A stretch of 64,000 nt of DNA from Microcoleus vaginatus PCC 9802 (GCA_022701275.1 CP031740.1:1127001-1191000), one strand, 5' to 3'; counted from the stretch's first letter, positions 19,551-28,559 are shown. A program made the numbers and translations. The notes: generated from the sequence alone by a model not told the origin.

Positions 19551-20087
19551 TTATACTTTCTTCGGCGACAGCAGCATCATCATACTGCGTCCTTCTTTTT
19601 TGGGGGCTTGCTGCACTTCTGCGATTTCCTGCAAATCTGTGGCCATGCGCTTAAGCAAGTCCTCTGCTAGGTTGCTGTGTTGGATTTCCCGACCTCTGAA
19701 CATGATCGTGGCTTTTACTTTGTCCCCAGATTTGATAAAGCGGTCTGCTAGTTTGAGGCGCACTTGGTAGTCGTGTTCTTCAATTTTGTAGCGCATCTTC
19801 ACTTCTTTAACATCGGCAGTGTGCTGCTTCCGCTTTGCTTCTCGCGCTTTCTTTTCCTGCTCGAATTTGTACTTCCCATAGTCCATTACCCGGCATACGG
19901 GCGGGTCAGCTTTGTCGCTGACAAGTACGAGATCGAGTTCTTTTTCTTCTGCCAGGCGCAGCGCTTCTGCAGGCGTCAATATCCCTAGTTGCGCGCCGTC
20001 GGTATCGATTACCCGGATTTTGGGGTATCGAATATTTTCGTTGATCTGGGGTAGGTTGCGATTTTGTCTTCTTTCAATCACAGGCAT
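19551..20087 (-). CDS. infC: Translation initiation factor IF-3
   Basis: 178 residues. Binds the 30S subunit, discriminates against wrong start codons and prevents early 50S joining. The N-domain has [23 protein letters not shown] and [16 protein letters not shown]; the Lys-rich linker [20 protein letters not shown] and the C-domain [23 protein letters not shown] complete the family signature. It uses a plain ATG, not the rare AUU known from enterobacteria. The rpmI-rplT genes that often follow infC are not here. The gap to the next gene (19444-19550) has ATGACTGATGACTG-type short repeats. Confidence 0.97.
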   Translation of the reverse strand: MPVIERRQNRNLPQINENIRYPKIRVIDTDGAQLGILTPAEALRLAEEKELDLVLVSDKADPPVCRVMDYGKYKFEQEKKAREAKRKQHTADVKEVKMRYKIEEHDYQVRLKLADRFIKSGDKVKATIMFRGREIQHSNLAEDLLKRMATDLQEIAEVQQAPKKEGRSMMMLLSPKKV

Positions 20088-20503
20088 GAATGGTTTTACA
20101 AGCAGTAGTTTAATAGCGAAGCTTCTTGATAGTTACAGGTTTGATCGGTCAATATTTCACTTGGACGATCGAACTGTTTTATAAGGTGTTACCCTTACCG
20201 GACGTACTACCGCGCCCTGTCTCCCCTCCGCTAAAGCCTTGGGGAATATTTGGACGATCGTAAATGAATTCTTACAATACTTGCTATTCTACTCAGTCTG
20301 GCTGAGTTTCTGCCTAGTTTTATTTTAACTTCACACACGATCGCCTGCCCCCTTGCCCGATTGATGACAAAACCGTCACAAATTCAGGCTAAAAGGTTAA
20401 AGATGAGGTAAAACGGCTTTTCCAACCTCATCTCGCCCGGTCTGGCAAGTCCCCCAAGTCGCCGGATTTGCCTTGTAGAATAGGTATAAGCAAGTGTAAA
20501 TTT
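20088..20503. other. Divergent promoter region infC / hydrolase
   Basis: 416 bp between divergently transcribed genes. I see no gene, RNA or strong hairpin. Promoters for both neighbours should lie here. Confidence 0.4.
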
Positions 20504-21526
20504 ATGTTGCGAGCTGAGGCAAAATTGACAAATTCTCTGATGTGGCACCAACGGGTGGGAACTCAACGAGACTGGATGTGGCGGGGTTGGCAAACTCGCT
20601 ACACTTATTTGCGGCCGACTTTGGGGCGAAATCAAGGCGCGCTCAAATCTCAAGATTCTGCGGCCCAGGCAATTGCCGCGCACGCATCGGGAACGCCAAT
20701 TATTTTACTGCACGGGTTTGGAGCTTCGATCGGTCACTGGCGACAAAATCTCGCCCAACTCGCCGAAAACCAAACGGTTTACGCCTTGGATTTGTTAGGG
20801 TTTGGCGCTTCCCAAAAAGCTCCGGTCAACTACTCTGTGTCTTTGTGGGTTGATCAAGTTTATGATTTTTGGCTAACTTTTATCAGAGAGCCAGTAATAT
20901 TGGCAGGAAACTCGATCGGGTCGCTAATTTGTCTGGCCGTCGCCGCAGCTCACCCGGATATGGTGGCCGGCACGGTGATGATTAGCCTCCCAGACCCCTC
21001 TGTGCGAGCGGAGGCAGTGCCCGGATGGCTGCTCCCGGCGATCGAAGCTGTGGAAAGTTTGTTTGTTTCCCCCATCATACTCAGGCCTCTGTTTTATTTG
21101 GCCCGCAAGCCTTCCTTTGTCCGCCGCTGGGTTGGCTTTGCCTACGCCAGCCCCGAAGCTGTTACCGACGAATTAGTGGAAATTCTAGCAGGGCCTGCAG
21201 GCGATCGGGGAGCAGCCCGCGCCTTCTGCGCTTTATTTAAAGCTGTAGGCAGTTCAAAATTTTGCCCCAGTGTCAAGATTGTGATGCGAAATTTAACAAT
21301 TCCCATGCTGTTAATTTGGGGCAAACAAGACCGGATGATTCCCCCTCGGTTTGCCCGACCCCACCAATTTGTCGAATGTAATCCCAATTATGTAGAGCTA
21401 GTTGAATTAGACAATGCGGGCCACTGTCCCCAGGATGAATGCCCGGAACAAGTAAATCAAGCCATTTTGAACTGGATGAGCCGGAATTTTGCACCTATGG
21501 GCGAGAGCGAATTGCAGCACTGTTGA
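20504..21526 (+). CDS. Alpha/beta-fold hydrolase
   Basis: 340 residues from the ATG at 20504; a later ATG at 20540 (MWHQRVGTQRDW) is also credible. The oxyanion-hole motif LLHGFGASIGHWRQN, nucleophile elbow LAGNSIGSLICLA (Ser in GNSIG), acid loop WGKQDRMIPP and the catalytic His in LDNAGHCPQDE give a complete Ser-Asp-His triad. The N-terminus has the pattern RDWMWRGWQTRYTY, frequent in cyanobacterial and chloroplast hydrolases of this type. The substrate is unknown; haloalkane dehalogenase, esterase and pheophytinase-like roles cannot be separated. Confidence 0.92.
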   Translation: MLRAEAKLTNSLMWHQRVGTQRDWMWRGWQTRYTYLRPTLGRNQGALKSQDSAAQAIAAHASGTPIILLHGFGASIGHWRQNLAQLAENQTVYALDLLGFGASQKAPVNYSVSLWVDQVYDFWLTFIREPVILAGNSIGSLICLAVAAAHPDMVAGTVMISLPDPSVRAEAVPGWLLPAIEAVESLFVSPIILRPLFYLARKPSFVRRWVGFAYASPEAVTDELVEILAGPAGDRGAARAFCALFKAVGSSKFCPSVKIVMRNLTIPMLLIWGKQDRMIPPRFARPHQFVECNPNYVELVELDNAGHCPQDECPEQVNQAILNWMSRNFAPMGESELQHC

Positions 21527-22004
21527 TTAGACATGGGGCCGTGGATTACTAAGGGAAAAAAATCACTTACGGGTATCGATCCCGCTCAAAAATAAATTTG
21601 CTAGAACTCGAGCGCACCCGGTGGTATGGTATAGCAGATGTTGAAGGCTATAGCGACGAAGCTGACTGGGTAAAAAGAAGTCCGAGGGAAAGCCCAATCG
21701 ACCGCTTAGGTTTCAGATATTAAGAACATCCTAACCGTCAGGGCTGTTGCTATATTACAAAACTTCCCTATCTTGAGAGTCAGTGGATTTGAGGTTCGAG
21801 ACTGACTCCCCAGGGGCTATTTAGAGGCTTGAACTAACCTAAACCACTTGTTTGCTGTGGGCGACTCCTGCAGGAAAGTAAGTCTCCGTCTTTGTGTGAT
21901 GTCATGTATCTACAGTTATTGATTGCCCTTTTTTTAGAAGGTCAGAGATTGACACAATCACCAAGATAGTGTATCTTCTCTAACTGGTAGTACACATCCA
22001 AGTT
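21527..22004. other. 478-bp gap before the tnpB relic
   Basis: No gene seen. The segment just before the tnpB relic has GTGTATCTTC...GGTAGTACAC, an inverted GTGTA/TACAC pair that could be what is left of an element's left end. I looked for 6S RNA, tmRNA and RNase P features here and could not support any. Confidence 0.35.
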
Positions 22005-22409
22005 ATGCAGTTAGTCGAAAGGCAAGTCATTAAACCAAATCACAGGTTTTACCCAGAAGCCGATCGATTGTCTTTGCTGTCCAAAAAACTTTACAACTGC
22101 GATAACTATATCATCTACGGTCAAAACTTTTTCTCAGGTCAACAAACCAATGCTCTGGCTGTCGATCGTGCACTCAACAAAAAGAGTCTAAAGGACAAAG
22201 CATTGCCCGCCCAAGTAACACACAAAACTCTCCCGTTACTGCTGAAAACACGGACTAGCTATCATAGTGTCAAATTGGCGGGCGCGATCACGATCGCCCC
22301 ACTAAGTTTCAAGCAGCACCGAAAATCCCTGACTAAAAAAATCAGAAAAAAAGAGAGCAGGGGCGATAGGGAGTTGTATTTAACTGTGCATCTGTTAGCA
22401 AAAAATTAG
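22005..22409 (+). pseudogene. tnpB: Decayed IS200/IS605 TnpB, N-terminal remnant
   Basis: 134-codon frame. The first about 60 residues match the start of cyanobacterial TnpB: MQLVERQVIKPNHRFYPEAD, LSKKLYNCDNYII and later KALPAQVTHKTL, where full proteins have KALPAKVSQQVL. After that the sequence loses resemblance and stops. The RuvC residues and zinc finger of a working TnpB (about 400 residues) are absent, so this is a dead RNA-guided nuclease gene of a transposon. No tnpA is beside it. Confidence 0.75.
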
Positions 22410-22954
22410 CAAAAAATATTTTTCCAAAGAATATGTCAGTTTGTCTGGGACTAACATTTGGCGGCCTTGAAAAGTTACCTAAATCTTGGAAATCCGGATT
22501 GTTCCCGAGGTAAGTTGTTAAGTTATTGAGGTAGTTTAGGAAAAGTTAGAACAAAACGCAAGTGGAAAGCGGATTATAACCCTTGCCGTAACGAGCTTCG
22601 CCAACATTAAAGAGCTATGAAACCCCTCCCTGGAAGAACGGTAAAATTCTACCTTCTAACTTGTACCTTCTAACTTCAAGAAACACCTTGTTTCTTGCTC
22701 CTAAAAATAAATACCTTCCCTTGTGCCCACAATCTTTCAGTCTGCTTATAACCGATCGCCCCCAAGTATACGGGAAAATTCAAAAATGCCGGGATCTGGC
22801 ATTTTGGAGCCTGTTAACACATAAAAAAGTCAATTTAGCCAACAACTGACGGCCCCCGTGCCCCCGGTCTGCTGGCGGCTAACTGCTGAAAGCCGATCGG
22901 GCAAGCAGCGCCCTTCCAGCTTTTGGCAGTAACGCAAACGAGGAAAAAACTGTC
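22410..22954. other. 545-bp gap before the amidase gene
   Basis: No gene is supported. It contains a direct repeat of CTTCTAACTTGTAC / CTTCTAACTTC (about 22650-22680). Just upstream of the amidase (about 22841-22925) is a GC-rich stretch with several GGC/GCC complementary runs, but no terminator or riboswitch that I can name. It may include the rest of the decayed tnpB element. Confidence 0.4.
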
Positions 22955-24748
22955 GTGAAATTCCACTGGCTACTACCGAGTTTCTTAAGTGTATTTTTGC
23001 TCGCCGGAGCCGCCGAAGCAGCTAGACTGCAATCTTGGCGGTTTGATGCTTCAGAGAACCGGCTTTACATTACAACAGACGGGGGAATACAACCCAAGGC
23101 TCAACTGATTTTCAACCCGATGCGGTTGGTAATCGACTTGCCGGGGACGAGTCTGGGTCGTCCCTCGGTCAGCAAACCGCTCTCAGGGGCGATCGAATCG
23201 GTGCGGGTAGGGCAGTTTGACAACGATACGACCAGAATTGTGGTTGAGATCAGAGACGGGTTTACTATAGACCCTGAGCAAGTAAAATTCCGGGGGATTT
23301 CTCCGAGCGAGTGGACAGTGGATTTGCCAACGCCGGTGCCGGGAGAAACTCAAAATCCGATTTCAGAGCCAGGGGGAGAAAGGTTATCGGTTGAACCTTC
23401 AGCATCCCAAGCCCAGTCGGCCGAGGCGACTGTAGTTCAGAACGTTCAGGCGACGGCGGACGGTTTTTTAGTCCGCACTGCGGGCGGTCGCCCCCAAATT
23501 AATTTTCAACAAAGTCGGGCTGGGGACATCGCCACCCTCGATATTGAAGGAGCTAGTGTAGCTCCTGGCCTAAGCAGCCAACAGCCTCAAACGAACGGTC
23601 AGCACGGGGTTGACAAGATTGAAGTCCGGCAACTGCCAACAGACCCGCCCGTTACCCGCGTGACTTTGCGGATGAAGAATTCTAATACTCAGTGGCGGGC
23701 ATCTGTGAGCAATTTGGGCGGGGTTGTGCTATTGCCTGGAGGTGTAGTACGACAGCCCTCGGTTTCCCGCCGCCTGACTGTAGATCCTCCGGCTAGACAA
23801 GCTCAAGGAAATTTAGCGAGAGTTCAGTCAATTGATTTAGCCAGTAACGGCACGCAACTGGTGGTGAGAACTGACCGCCAAGTCTCCTATACCAGCGGGT
23901 GGGATCAGGGGTCGAGAGCTTACTGGATTAGGATCGCCTCTAGTTCACTGGCGGGGGAAATTCCTCAGCTCGATGCCAACAGTCCTGTATCGTTTACTGC
24001 CAGCCAAGAAGATGCGGAGACAGTGGTGATTTGGGTGCAGCCGCGATCGGGGGTAGAGGTAGGCAGGGTGACGAGACCGAACCCGCAGTTGCTGTCTTTG
24101 CAGTTGCGATCGAATGCTAGCGCGCAGCAGCCTTTGACTCGCACTCCGAATTTGCAGCCTTTGCCGAGAAGGACTTTCGGAAGCGACGATTTGCCCCAAG
24201 CTTCTAACCGCCGCGCCGTAGTAGCGATCGATCCTGGTCACGGTGGTCGCGATCCGGGGGCAGTCGGGATTCAGGGCATTCAGGAGAAGGAGATTGTTTT
24301 GGATATCTCGTTTCAGGTGGCGAGGCTGCTGGAACAGCAGGGCGTGCAGGTGGTGATGACTCGGACTGACGACAGCGAAATCGACCTGGAACCGAGAGTT
24401 TCTTTGGCGGAACGGGTGAATGCTACTTTGTTTGTCAGCATTCACGCTAATGCGATTAATATGAGTCGGCCGGATATTAGCGGGATTGAGACTTATTATT
24501 TCAATAACGGCCAAGATTTGGCCAGGGTGATTCACGCCAGTATTTTGGAGGGTACGGGGGCGACTGACCGCCGAGTGCGGCAGGCGAGATTTTACGTTTT
24601 GAGGAAGACTTCTATGCCTTCTGTTTTGCTGGAGGTAGGTTTTGTGACGGGTGCTGAAGATGCTGCTAGGCTTTCTGACCCAGCTTACCGCAGTCAAATG
24701 GCGGCTTCGATTGCTCGCGGCATTTTAGTTTATCTTCAACAAAGATAA
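22955..24748 (+). CDS. amiC: N-acetylmuramoyl-L-alanine amidase, AMIN type
   Basis: Periplasmic zinc amidase that cuts the peptide from glycan at septa; in filamentous cyanobacteria relatives also drill septal junction pores. 597 residues from GTG with GAGG upstream. A signal peptide (LLPSFLSVFLLAGAAEA) ends near residue 23. Two or three AMIN-like beta domains follow (for example LYITTDGGIQPKAQLIFN, RLVIDLPGTSL), separated by low-complexity linkers. The C-terminal Amidase_3 domain begins VVAIDPGHGGRDPGAVG, with zinc and catalytic residues in DPGHGG, IQEKEIVLD, SIHANA and LLEVGFV. murI follows 158 bp downstream, both in wall metabolism. Confidence 0.94.
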   Translation: MKFHWLLPSFLSVFLLAGAAEAARLQSWRFDASENRLYITTDGGIQPKAQLIFNPMRLVIDLPGTSLGRPSVSKPLSGAIESVRVGQFDNDTTRIVVEIRDGFTIDPEQVKFRGISPSEWTVDLPTPVPGETQNPISEPGGERLSVEPSASQAQSAEATVVQNVQATADGFLVRTAGGRPQINFQQSRAGDIATLDIEGASVAPGLSSQQPQTNGQHGVDKIEVRQLPTDPPVTRVTLRMKNSNTQWRASVSNLGGVVLLPGGVVRQPSVSRRLTVDPPARQAQGNLARVQSIDLASNGTQLVVRTDRQVSYTSGWDQGSRAYWIRIASSSLAGEIPQLDANSPVSFTASQEDAETVVIWVQPRSGVEVGRVTRPNPQLLSLQLRSNASAQQPLTRTPNLQPLPRRTFGSDDLPQASNRRAVVAIDPGHGGRDPGAVGIQGIQEKEIVLDISFQVARLLEQQGVQVVMTRTDDSEIDLEPRVSLAERVNATLFVSIHANAINMSRPDISGIETYYFNNGQDLARVIHASILEGTGATDRRVRQARFYVLRKTSMPSVLLEVGFVTGAEDAARLSDPAYRSQMAASIARGILVYLQQR

Positions 24749-24761
24749 TATATTGCCGGAG

Positions 24762-24906
24762 GGATTGGTAATTGGTAATTGGTAATTCGGCATTGGTAAT
24801 TGGTAATTGGTAATTGGGCATTGGTAATTTTTCCTGATGACTGATGACTGATGGCTGATGGCTGGTGCCTGCTGACTATTGACAACTGACTATTGACAAT
24901 TAACAA
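24762..24906. repeat. ATTGGTA and CTGATGA short repeats
   Basis: Tandem AATTGGTAATTGGTAATT-type units followed by GACTGATGACTGATGGCTG and ACAACTGACTATTGACA units run up to the murI start codon. They leave no conventional ribosome site, so murI is either leaderless or coupled to the amidase. Confidence 0.8.
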
Positions 24907-25746
24907 ATGACAACAGACTCTGGACAACAAAGAATCGGTATTTTTGACAGCGGCGTGGGCGGTTTGACTGTTTTGACCCAGTTGTACCGACAATTGCCCA
25001 ACGAATCGATACTTTATTTTGGAGATACGGCGAGGCTGCCTTACGGCACTCGCACGCCGTCAGAAATTGTGGAGTTTGTCCGCGAAATTATGGCCTGGTT
25101 GGTGGAACAGGATGTGAAAATGGTGATTATGGCCTGCAACACCAGTTCTGCTTTGGCGATGGAGATGGTGCAGGCTGAATTTGATATCCCGGTGCTGGGA
25201 GTAATTCTGCCGGGGGCGCAGGCTGCGGTGCAGCAAGGCAAGCGGATCGGGGTCATCGCAACTCCTGCTACGGCTGCTAGCAATGCTTATCGAAATGCGA
25301 TTTTGGAGATGGACGATTCTTGCTTGGTGTGGCAGGTTAGCTGTCCGGCTTTTGTGCCGCTGGTGGAGCAAAACCGGATTCACGACCCTTATACTTGTGA
25401 GGTGGCTCGGGAATATTTGGCTCCTTTGATTCAGCAGCGCATCGATACGCTGATTTACGGCTGCACTCATTATCCGCTGTTGGCTCCTGTGCTGCGCTCG
25501 CTTTTGCCTGCTGGGGTGACATTGATCGATCCTGCGGTACGGGTGGTGGCTGCTGCAGCCCGAGAATTGGAGCTTTTGGGGCTGCGGAATCCTGGTACTG
25601 CGCTACCGACTCGTTTTTGCGTGAGCGGCCCCCCGCAGCAGTTTGCGGAGTTGTCGGTGCAGTGGCTCGGTTGTACTCCTGCTGTTGAGAAAATATCCCT
25701 GCCGACAGTTGTACGATCGCCCGTATCGCTGGAATCTGCCGAATAA
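24907..25746 (+). CDS. murI: Glutamate racemase
   Basis: Makes D-glutamate for peptidoglycan. 279 residues. The catalytic pair is Cys in MACNTSSALAME and Cys in IYGCTHYPLLAPVL, with the N-terminal Asp/Ser motif IGIFDSGVGGLTVL and the GDTARLPYGTRT loop. ATG start. The usual partner genes are absent, but the amidase upstream shares the pathway theme. Confidence 0.97.
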   Translation: MTTDSGQQRIGIFDSGVGGLTVLTQLYRQLPNESILYFGDTARLPYGTRTPSEIVEFVREIMAWLVEQDVKMVIMACNTSSALAMEMVQAEFDIPVLGVILPGAQAAVQQGKRIGVIATPATAASNAYRNAILEMDDSCLVWQVSCPAFVPLVEQNRIHDPYTCEVAREYLAPLIQQRIDTLIYGCTHYPLLAPVLRSLLPAGVTLIDPAVRVVAAAARELELLGLRNPGTALPTRFCVSGPPQQFAELSVQWLGCTPAVEKISLPTVVRSPVSLESAE

Positions 25747-25770
25747 GCTGGAAAATTTATCGGTTAATCT

Positions 25771-25815
25771 AACCCCCCAAAACTCAGGTAAAGCTGGCTC
25801 TGGGGGGTTTAATTA
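25771..25815 (+). terminator. Intrinsic terminator behind murI
   Basis: AACCCCCCA (25771-25779) pairs with TGGGGGGTT (25801-25809), with a 21-base loop, followed by TAATTATT. It lies 25 bp after the murI stop. Confidence 0.7.
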
Positions 25816-25926
25816 TTGCGATGTAACCTAGCAATTACACATCAATAGGTAATATTATTGAACAAAAGCTTTGATGAACAATGCAAATAATGTCCTATAC
25901 GTGCTGGAGCTCTTCAGCCTTGAACC

Positions 25927-26481
25927 ATGTCACCCTATGTATCACAAGCAGTTTTACTTGTAGACGGCTATAACATAATTGGACTTTGGCCTCGACTTCG
26001 AGAGAAGCGCGATCGCGATGAACTCGAAACAGCTCGCCGCGAGTTAATAGAGGTTTTAGTTAACTACAGCGCCGTTCAAGATTTTGAGGCCAGGCTGGTG
26101 TTTGACGCGCACTATCGAGATACTCCCGGCGTTAAAGAAATTATTACTAAAAATTTATCAGTGCACTACACTGACTTCGGTCAGACAGCAGATACCTATA
26201 TTGAAAAATCTTGTGCTAGTTTGCGCTACGAGTTGCGATCGGTCAAAGGCAAAGGCCGCATGATTGTCGCCACCTCAGACCGAGCGCAGCAATTGACCGT
26301 AGTCGGCTACGGCGCCGAATGGATGTCCGCCGAACAACTAGCGGCTGACGTAGAATCCACCGCCCGCCGCAGCGAGCGCCGGCACAAATCCCGCAAACAA
26401 AATTCCAGTCGCTTTCTCGCCAGTTCCCTCGATCCAGAATCCCAGCAGCGCCTCGCCAAGTTGAGGATGGGGCTGCATTAG
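25927..26481 (+). CDS. NYN-domain (YacP-like) nuclease
   Basis: 184 residues. NYN/PIN-like fold of the YacP/Rae1 family, known as ribosome-associated or mRNA-cleaving endonucleases in Gram-positives. Acidic active-site residues appear in LLVDGYNIIGLWP, LVFDAHYRDTPGVKE, DFGQTADTYIEK and VATSDRAQQLT. The C-terminus is basic (RRSERRHKSRKQ), suiting RNA binding. ATG start. A tRNA gene follows about 108 bp downstream. Confidence 0.9.
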   Translation: MSPYVSQAVLLVDGYNIIGLWPRLREKRDRDELETARRELIEVLVNYSAVQDFEARLVFDAHYRDTPGVKEIITKNLSVHYTDFGQTADTYIEKSCASLRYELRSVKGKGRMIVATSDRAQQLTVVGYGAEWMSAEQLAADVESTARRSERRHKSRKQNSSRFLASSLDPESQQRLAKLRMGLH

Positions 26482-26588
26482 CTGCTGAAACCCGCTCGCT
26501 GTCTGACAAAAAAAAAGTTTATCAAAGGCCTTGCCAAATCGAGTAAGTTCAGCTATTGTTAGTAATTGTGGGTAACAAAAACCCCCAA

Positions 26589-26962
26589 TCCTCGGTAGCT
26601 CAGTGGCAGAGCGGTCGGCTGTAATGAATGCAAGCCTTTGGCATCACCCAAAAGCCCTAGTGACATAGCAGCTCTATCCGGTAACGGATACTGAAAAATC
26701 GGGTGAATTCAAGGAAACCGCAGCACTTCGGGTGGCGGCAATCTTGAGCCAAGTCTGGCGAAAGGCAGCGGTTACGATCGCAAGTAGCCGGGAAGGTGCA
26801 GAGACTAGAGATGAGGAGCCTAACCAATAAATCTCATAGCGCCCGACATCCGACGACAGATCACAAACATGATTTGTAGGGATGATGAAATAGTCCGCCC
26901 CCTTCGGAAACGTTGGGATAAGTGTAACCGATTGGTCGTAGGTTCAAATCCTACCCGGGGAG
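26589..26962 (+). tRNA. tRNA-Asn(GUU) interrupted by a group I intron
   Basis: Exon 1 is 26589-26622 and exon 2 is 26925-26962; joined they make a 72-nt tRNA. The acceptor TCCTCGG pairs with CCGGGGA over 7 bp with G as discriminator. The D arm is GCTC-AGTGGCA-GAGC. The anticodon stem GTCGG/CCGAT encloses the 7-base loop CTGTTAA, so the anticodon is GUU (Asn). The T stem GTAGG/CCTAC closes a TTCAAAT loop. CCA is not encoded. The splice point lies between anticodon bases 35 and 36. Transcription ends at a strong hairpin 8 bp downstream. Exon boundaries rest on restoring a standard anticodon arm and on U before, G at the end of, the intron. Confidence 0.9.
26623..26924 (+). ncRNA. Group I intron in tRNA-Asn (302 nt, no ORF)
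   Basis: Self-splicing ribozyme candidate. Conserved core elements are visible in order: P-like GAATTCAAGGAAACC (about 26705-26719), Q-like AATCTTGAGCCAAGTC (about 26740-26755), R-like GGTGCAGAGACTAGAG (about 26795-26810) and S-like GATGAAATAGTCCG (about 26884-26897). P1 can form between the exon end GGCTGT and intron GCAAGCC with one bulged A, placing a U-G wobble at the 5' splice site. The intron ends in G. There is no homing-endonuclease frame. Size and motifs suit the small IC3 type found in cyanobacterial tRNA-Leu(UAA), but the host tRNA differs. Confidence 0.88.
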
Positions 26963-26969
26963 TTAGTAA

Positions 26970-27010
26970 AAGTCTGAAGTTGGAATTTTCCAGCTTCAGA
27001 CTTTTTGTTT
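26970..27010 (+). terminator. Terminator behind tRNA-Asn
   Basis: AAGTCTGAAGTTGG pairs with CCAGCTTCAGACTT (one mismatch region), followed by TTTTGTTTTT. A clear intrinsic terminator 8 bp after the tRNA. Confidence 0.85.
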
Positions 27011-27059
27011 TTACTTTTTGACTTAGGTGAAGTATTTGGCTGAGGCACTATACCGAATA

Positions 27060-27089
27060 TTAAACATGGCGTTTTGTCCGCACCAGTTT
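27060..27089 (-). pseudogene. Leftover second copy of the glycosyltransferase 3' end
   Basis: On the minus strand this reads KLVRTKRHV then stop, close to KWVRTERDV-stop at the true end of the gene at 27158. About 25 of 31 bases match, in the same orientation, 98 bp downstream. It is most simply the tail of a former tandem duplicate, the rest of which is deleted. Confidence 0.5.
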
Positions 27090-27157
27090 ATTCAATATGG
27101 TCCCGAAACGAGATTTTAGAGTTGCGTCAAGTATCTGAATGACTCACTCTACAAATA

Positions 27158-28363
27158 CTAAACATCGCGTTCTGTCCGCACCCATTTAGTTTGCCGCTTG
27201 AGGAGAAAACCCAGATACAAAGGGATTTTCCACAGGATGTAAAAAGGTACAGATAACAAAGTGGAACCCGAAATATCGGCCCTCCCGAATTTTGCCCAAG
27301 CGCCGACAATGGAAACTAAAATCAGCAATCCTTGTAGTCCTAACAAGACGGCTGGAATTGGGGATGTTCCTAAGGTTGCTGCTAGTAAGGAGGTGGCAAA
27401 AGCCGCTAGCCAGATAGCTACTAACAGCGATAGGGGTGGGACGGATAAGTCGAGGGCGATCGCCAATAAGTCAAAACGTTTTTGCTCGACTGAAGCTGCT
27501 GTCAGGCGGGGAGTTTGAGTTAACAATGTCTGTATGTGACCGTGTTCCCATCGGGTTCTTTGACTTTTGGCTGCTTGCTGCTGCTGTGGCAAACACCCAG
27601 TGACGTTGGCTTCGGGGCAGAATACTGTTGGATGTCCGGCAATCGCCAAATCCAAACTCATCTGCATATCTTCAACAATATTGCTGCTAGCTAGGGAAAC
27701 CGATCGAATTATCGACCAGGGAAAAGCCATGCCAGTACCTGTTAGTAATGATGGGAATCCTAACTTTTTTAAGCCGCTGGGACGGACTAAGTTTTTAACT
27801 AGAAATGCTAAAGCAGAAATAGAATCTTTCGGAGTAGGATTTGGTGGCTGTTCCATGAGATAAGTTGCTTGCACCGGTCTTTGTTGGGCAACTGCAACCC
27901 GGGCTAATTTTTCTATAGAGTCTGGCTGACAGATGCAGTCTGCGTCAACCATGATGACTACTTCGGGGGGGTCTGATTCGATCGACTCCAAGCCAAAATC
28001 CAGTGCGTATCCTTTGCCCTTGCGTTGTGTGTCTTGGCGCTCGATCGCACTTGCACCGCAGTTACGGGCGATTTCTGCCGTGGCGTCCGTGCAGTTGTCA
28101 GCAATCACTAACAGGCGGTCTTGAGGTGTTAGCTGCGGCAATATGGTGGAGATTGTCGCGGCAATTCCTGCTGCTTCGTTGTAAGCGGGAATTAAAACTG
28201 CTACTTTGGGGCGGGGCGCTTTAGTTTCGGCTGTCTCGCCCTGGCCGGACAAGAAAGCTGCACTGCATTCTAGAAATAGAACTGCAACGGGAATTAGAAG
28301 GATCAGGGCGATCGCCCATAGCCCAACATCAATCAATAGGAACAGTAGCTGATTAATTTCCAC
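27158..28363 (-). CDS. Membrane glycosyltransferase, family GT2
   Basis: 401 residues from a GTG start, with no earlier ATG in frame. An N-terminal membrane helix (LLFLLIDVGLWAIALILLIPVAVLFL) precedes the GT-A domain: VAVLIPAYNEAAGI, nucleotide-metal DAD in VVIMVDADCICQP, acceptor motif SNIVEDMQM (catalytic Asp), and a RTRWEHGH segment equivalent to the QxxRW site of processive synthases. Two or three C-terminal helices follow. Such proteins build or initiate extracellular polysaccharide. The SDR-type gene upstream on the same strand may belong to the same sugar pathway; 569 bp of repeats separate them. Confidence 0.92.
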   Translation of the reverse strand: MEINQLLFLLIDVGLWAIALILLIPVAVLFLECSAAFLSGQGETAETKAPRPKVAVLIPAYNEAAGIAATISTILPQLTPQDRLLVIADNCTDATAEIARNCGASAIERQDTQRKGKGYALDFGLESIESDPPEVVIMVDADCICQPDSIEKLARVAVAQQRPVQATYLMEQPPNPTPKDSISALAFLVKNLVRPSGLKKLGFPSLLTGTGMAFPWSIIRSVSLASSNIVEDMQMSLDLAIAGHPTVFCPEANVTGCLPQQQQAAKSQRTRWEHGHIQTLLTQTPRLTAASVEQKRFDLLAIALDLSVPPLSLLVAIWLAAFATSLLAATLGTSPIPAVLLGLQGLLILVSIVGAWAKFGRADISGSTLLSVPFYILWKIPLYLGFLLKRQTKWVRTERDV

Positions 28364-28500
28364 AATTCTAGTACCTTAATTTAATTTTATTTGTTGCGTT
28401 CATTGAGTTTATTTAATCTAATTGCACCTTTGTTAACTCACTGCGCCACGCTATCTCAAGTATCATTATATCATGTCCCTAAAAAATCACCATTCTCACA

Positions 28501-28559
28501 TTTGTTGTGAGGACTTAAGTCCTCATAAAACTACTAGGACTAGCGTCCTCACTACAAAT
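28501..28559. repeat. 59-bp MITE/REP-like inverted repeat
   Basis: The two ends read TTTGTTGTGAGGACTTAAG and, inverted, TTTGTAGTGAGGACGCTAG, each continuing into TCCT. They form imperfect terminal repeats of about 20 bp around a short centre. GTGAGGAC-type palindromic repeats are abundant in Oscillatoriales genomes as I recall them. No coding capacity. Confidence 0.65.

Noticed and set aside
20468-20503. Upstream TTG start for the alpha/beta hydrolase
   Set aside because: It adds 12 residues without family similarity or ribosome site; the ATG at 20504 or 20540 is preferred.
21527-22004. Structured RNA such as 6S RNA, RNase P RNA or tmRNA
   Set aside because: Some stretches looked suggestive, but none of the conserved core sequences of these RNAs could be placed.
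22661-22849. 62-codon frame before the amidase gene
   Set aside because: No ribosome site, no family resemblance, and located in repeat-rich intergenic DNA.
23945-24697. 250-codon frame antisense to the amidase gene
   Set aside because: A shadow of the GC-rich amidase coding region; His/Arg/Ser-rich with no motif.
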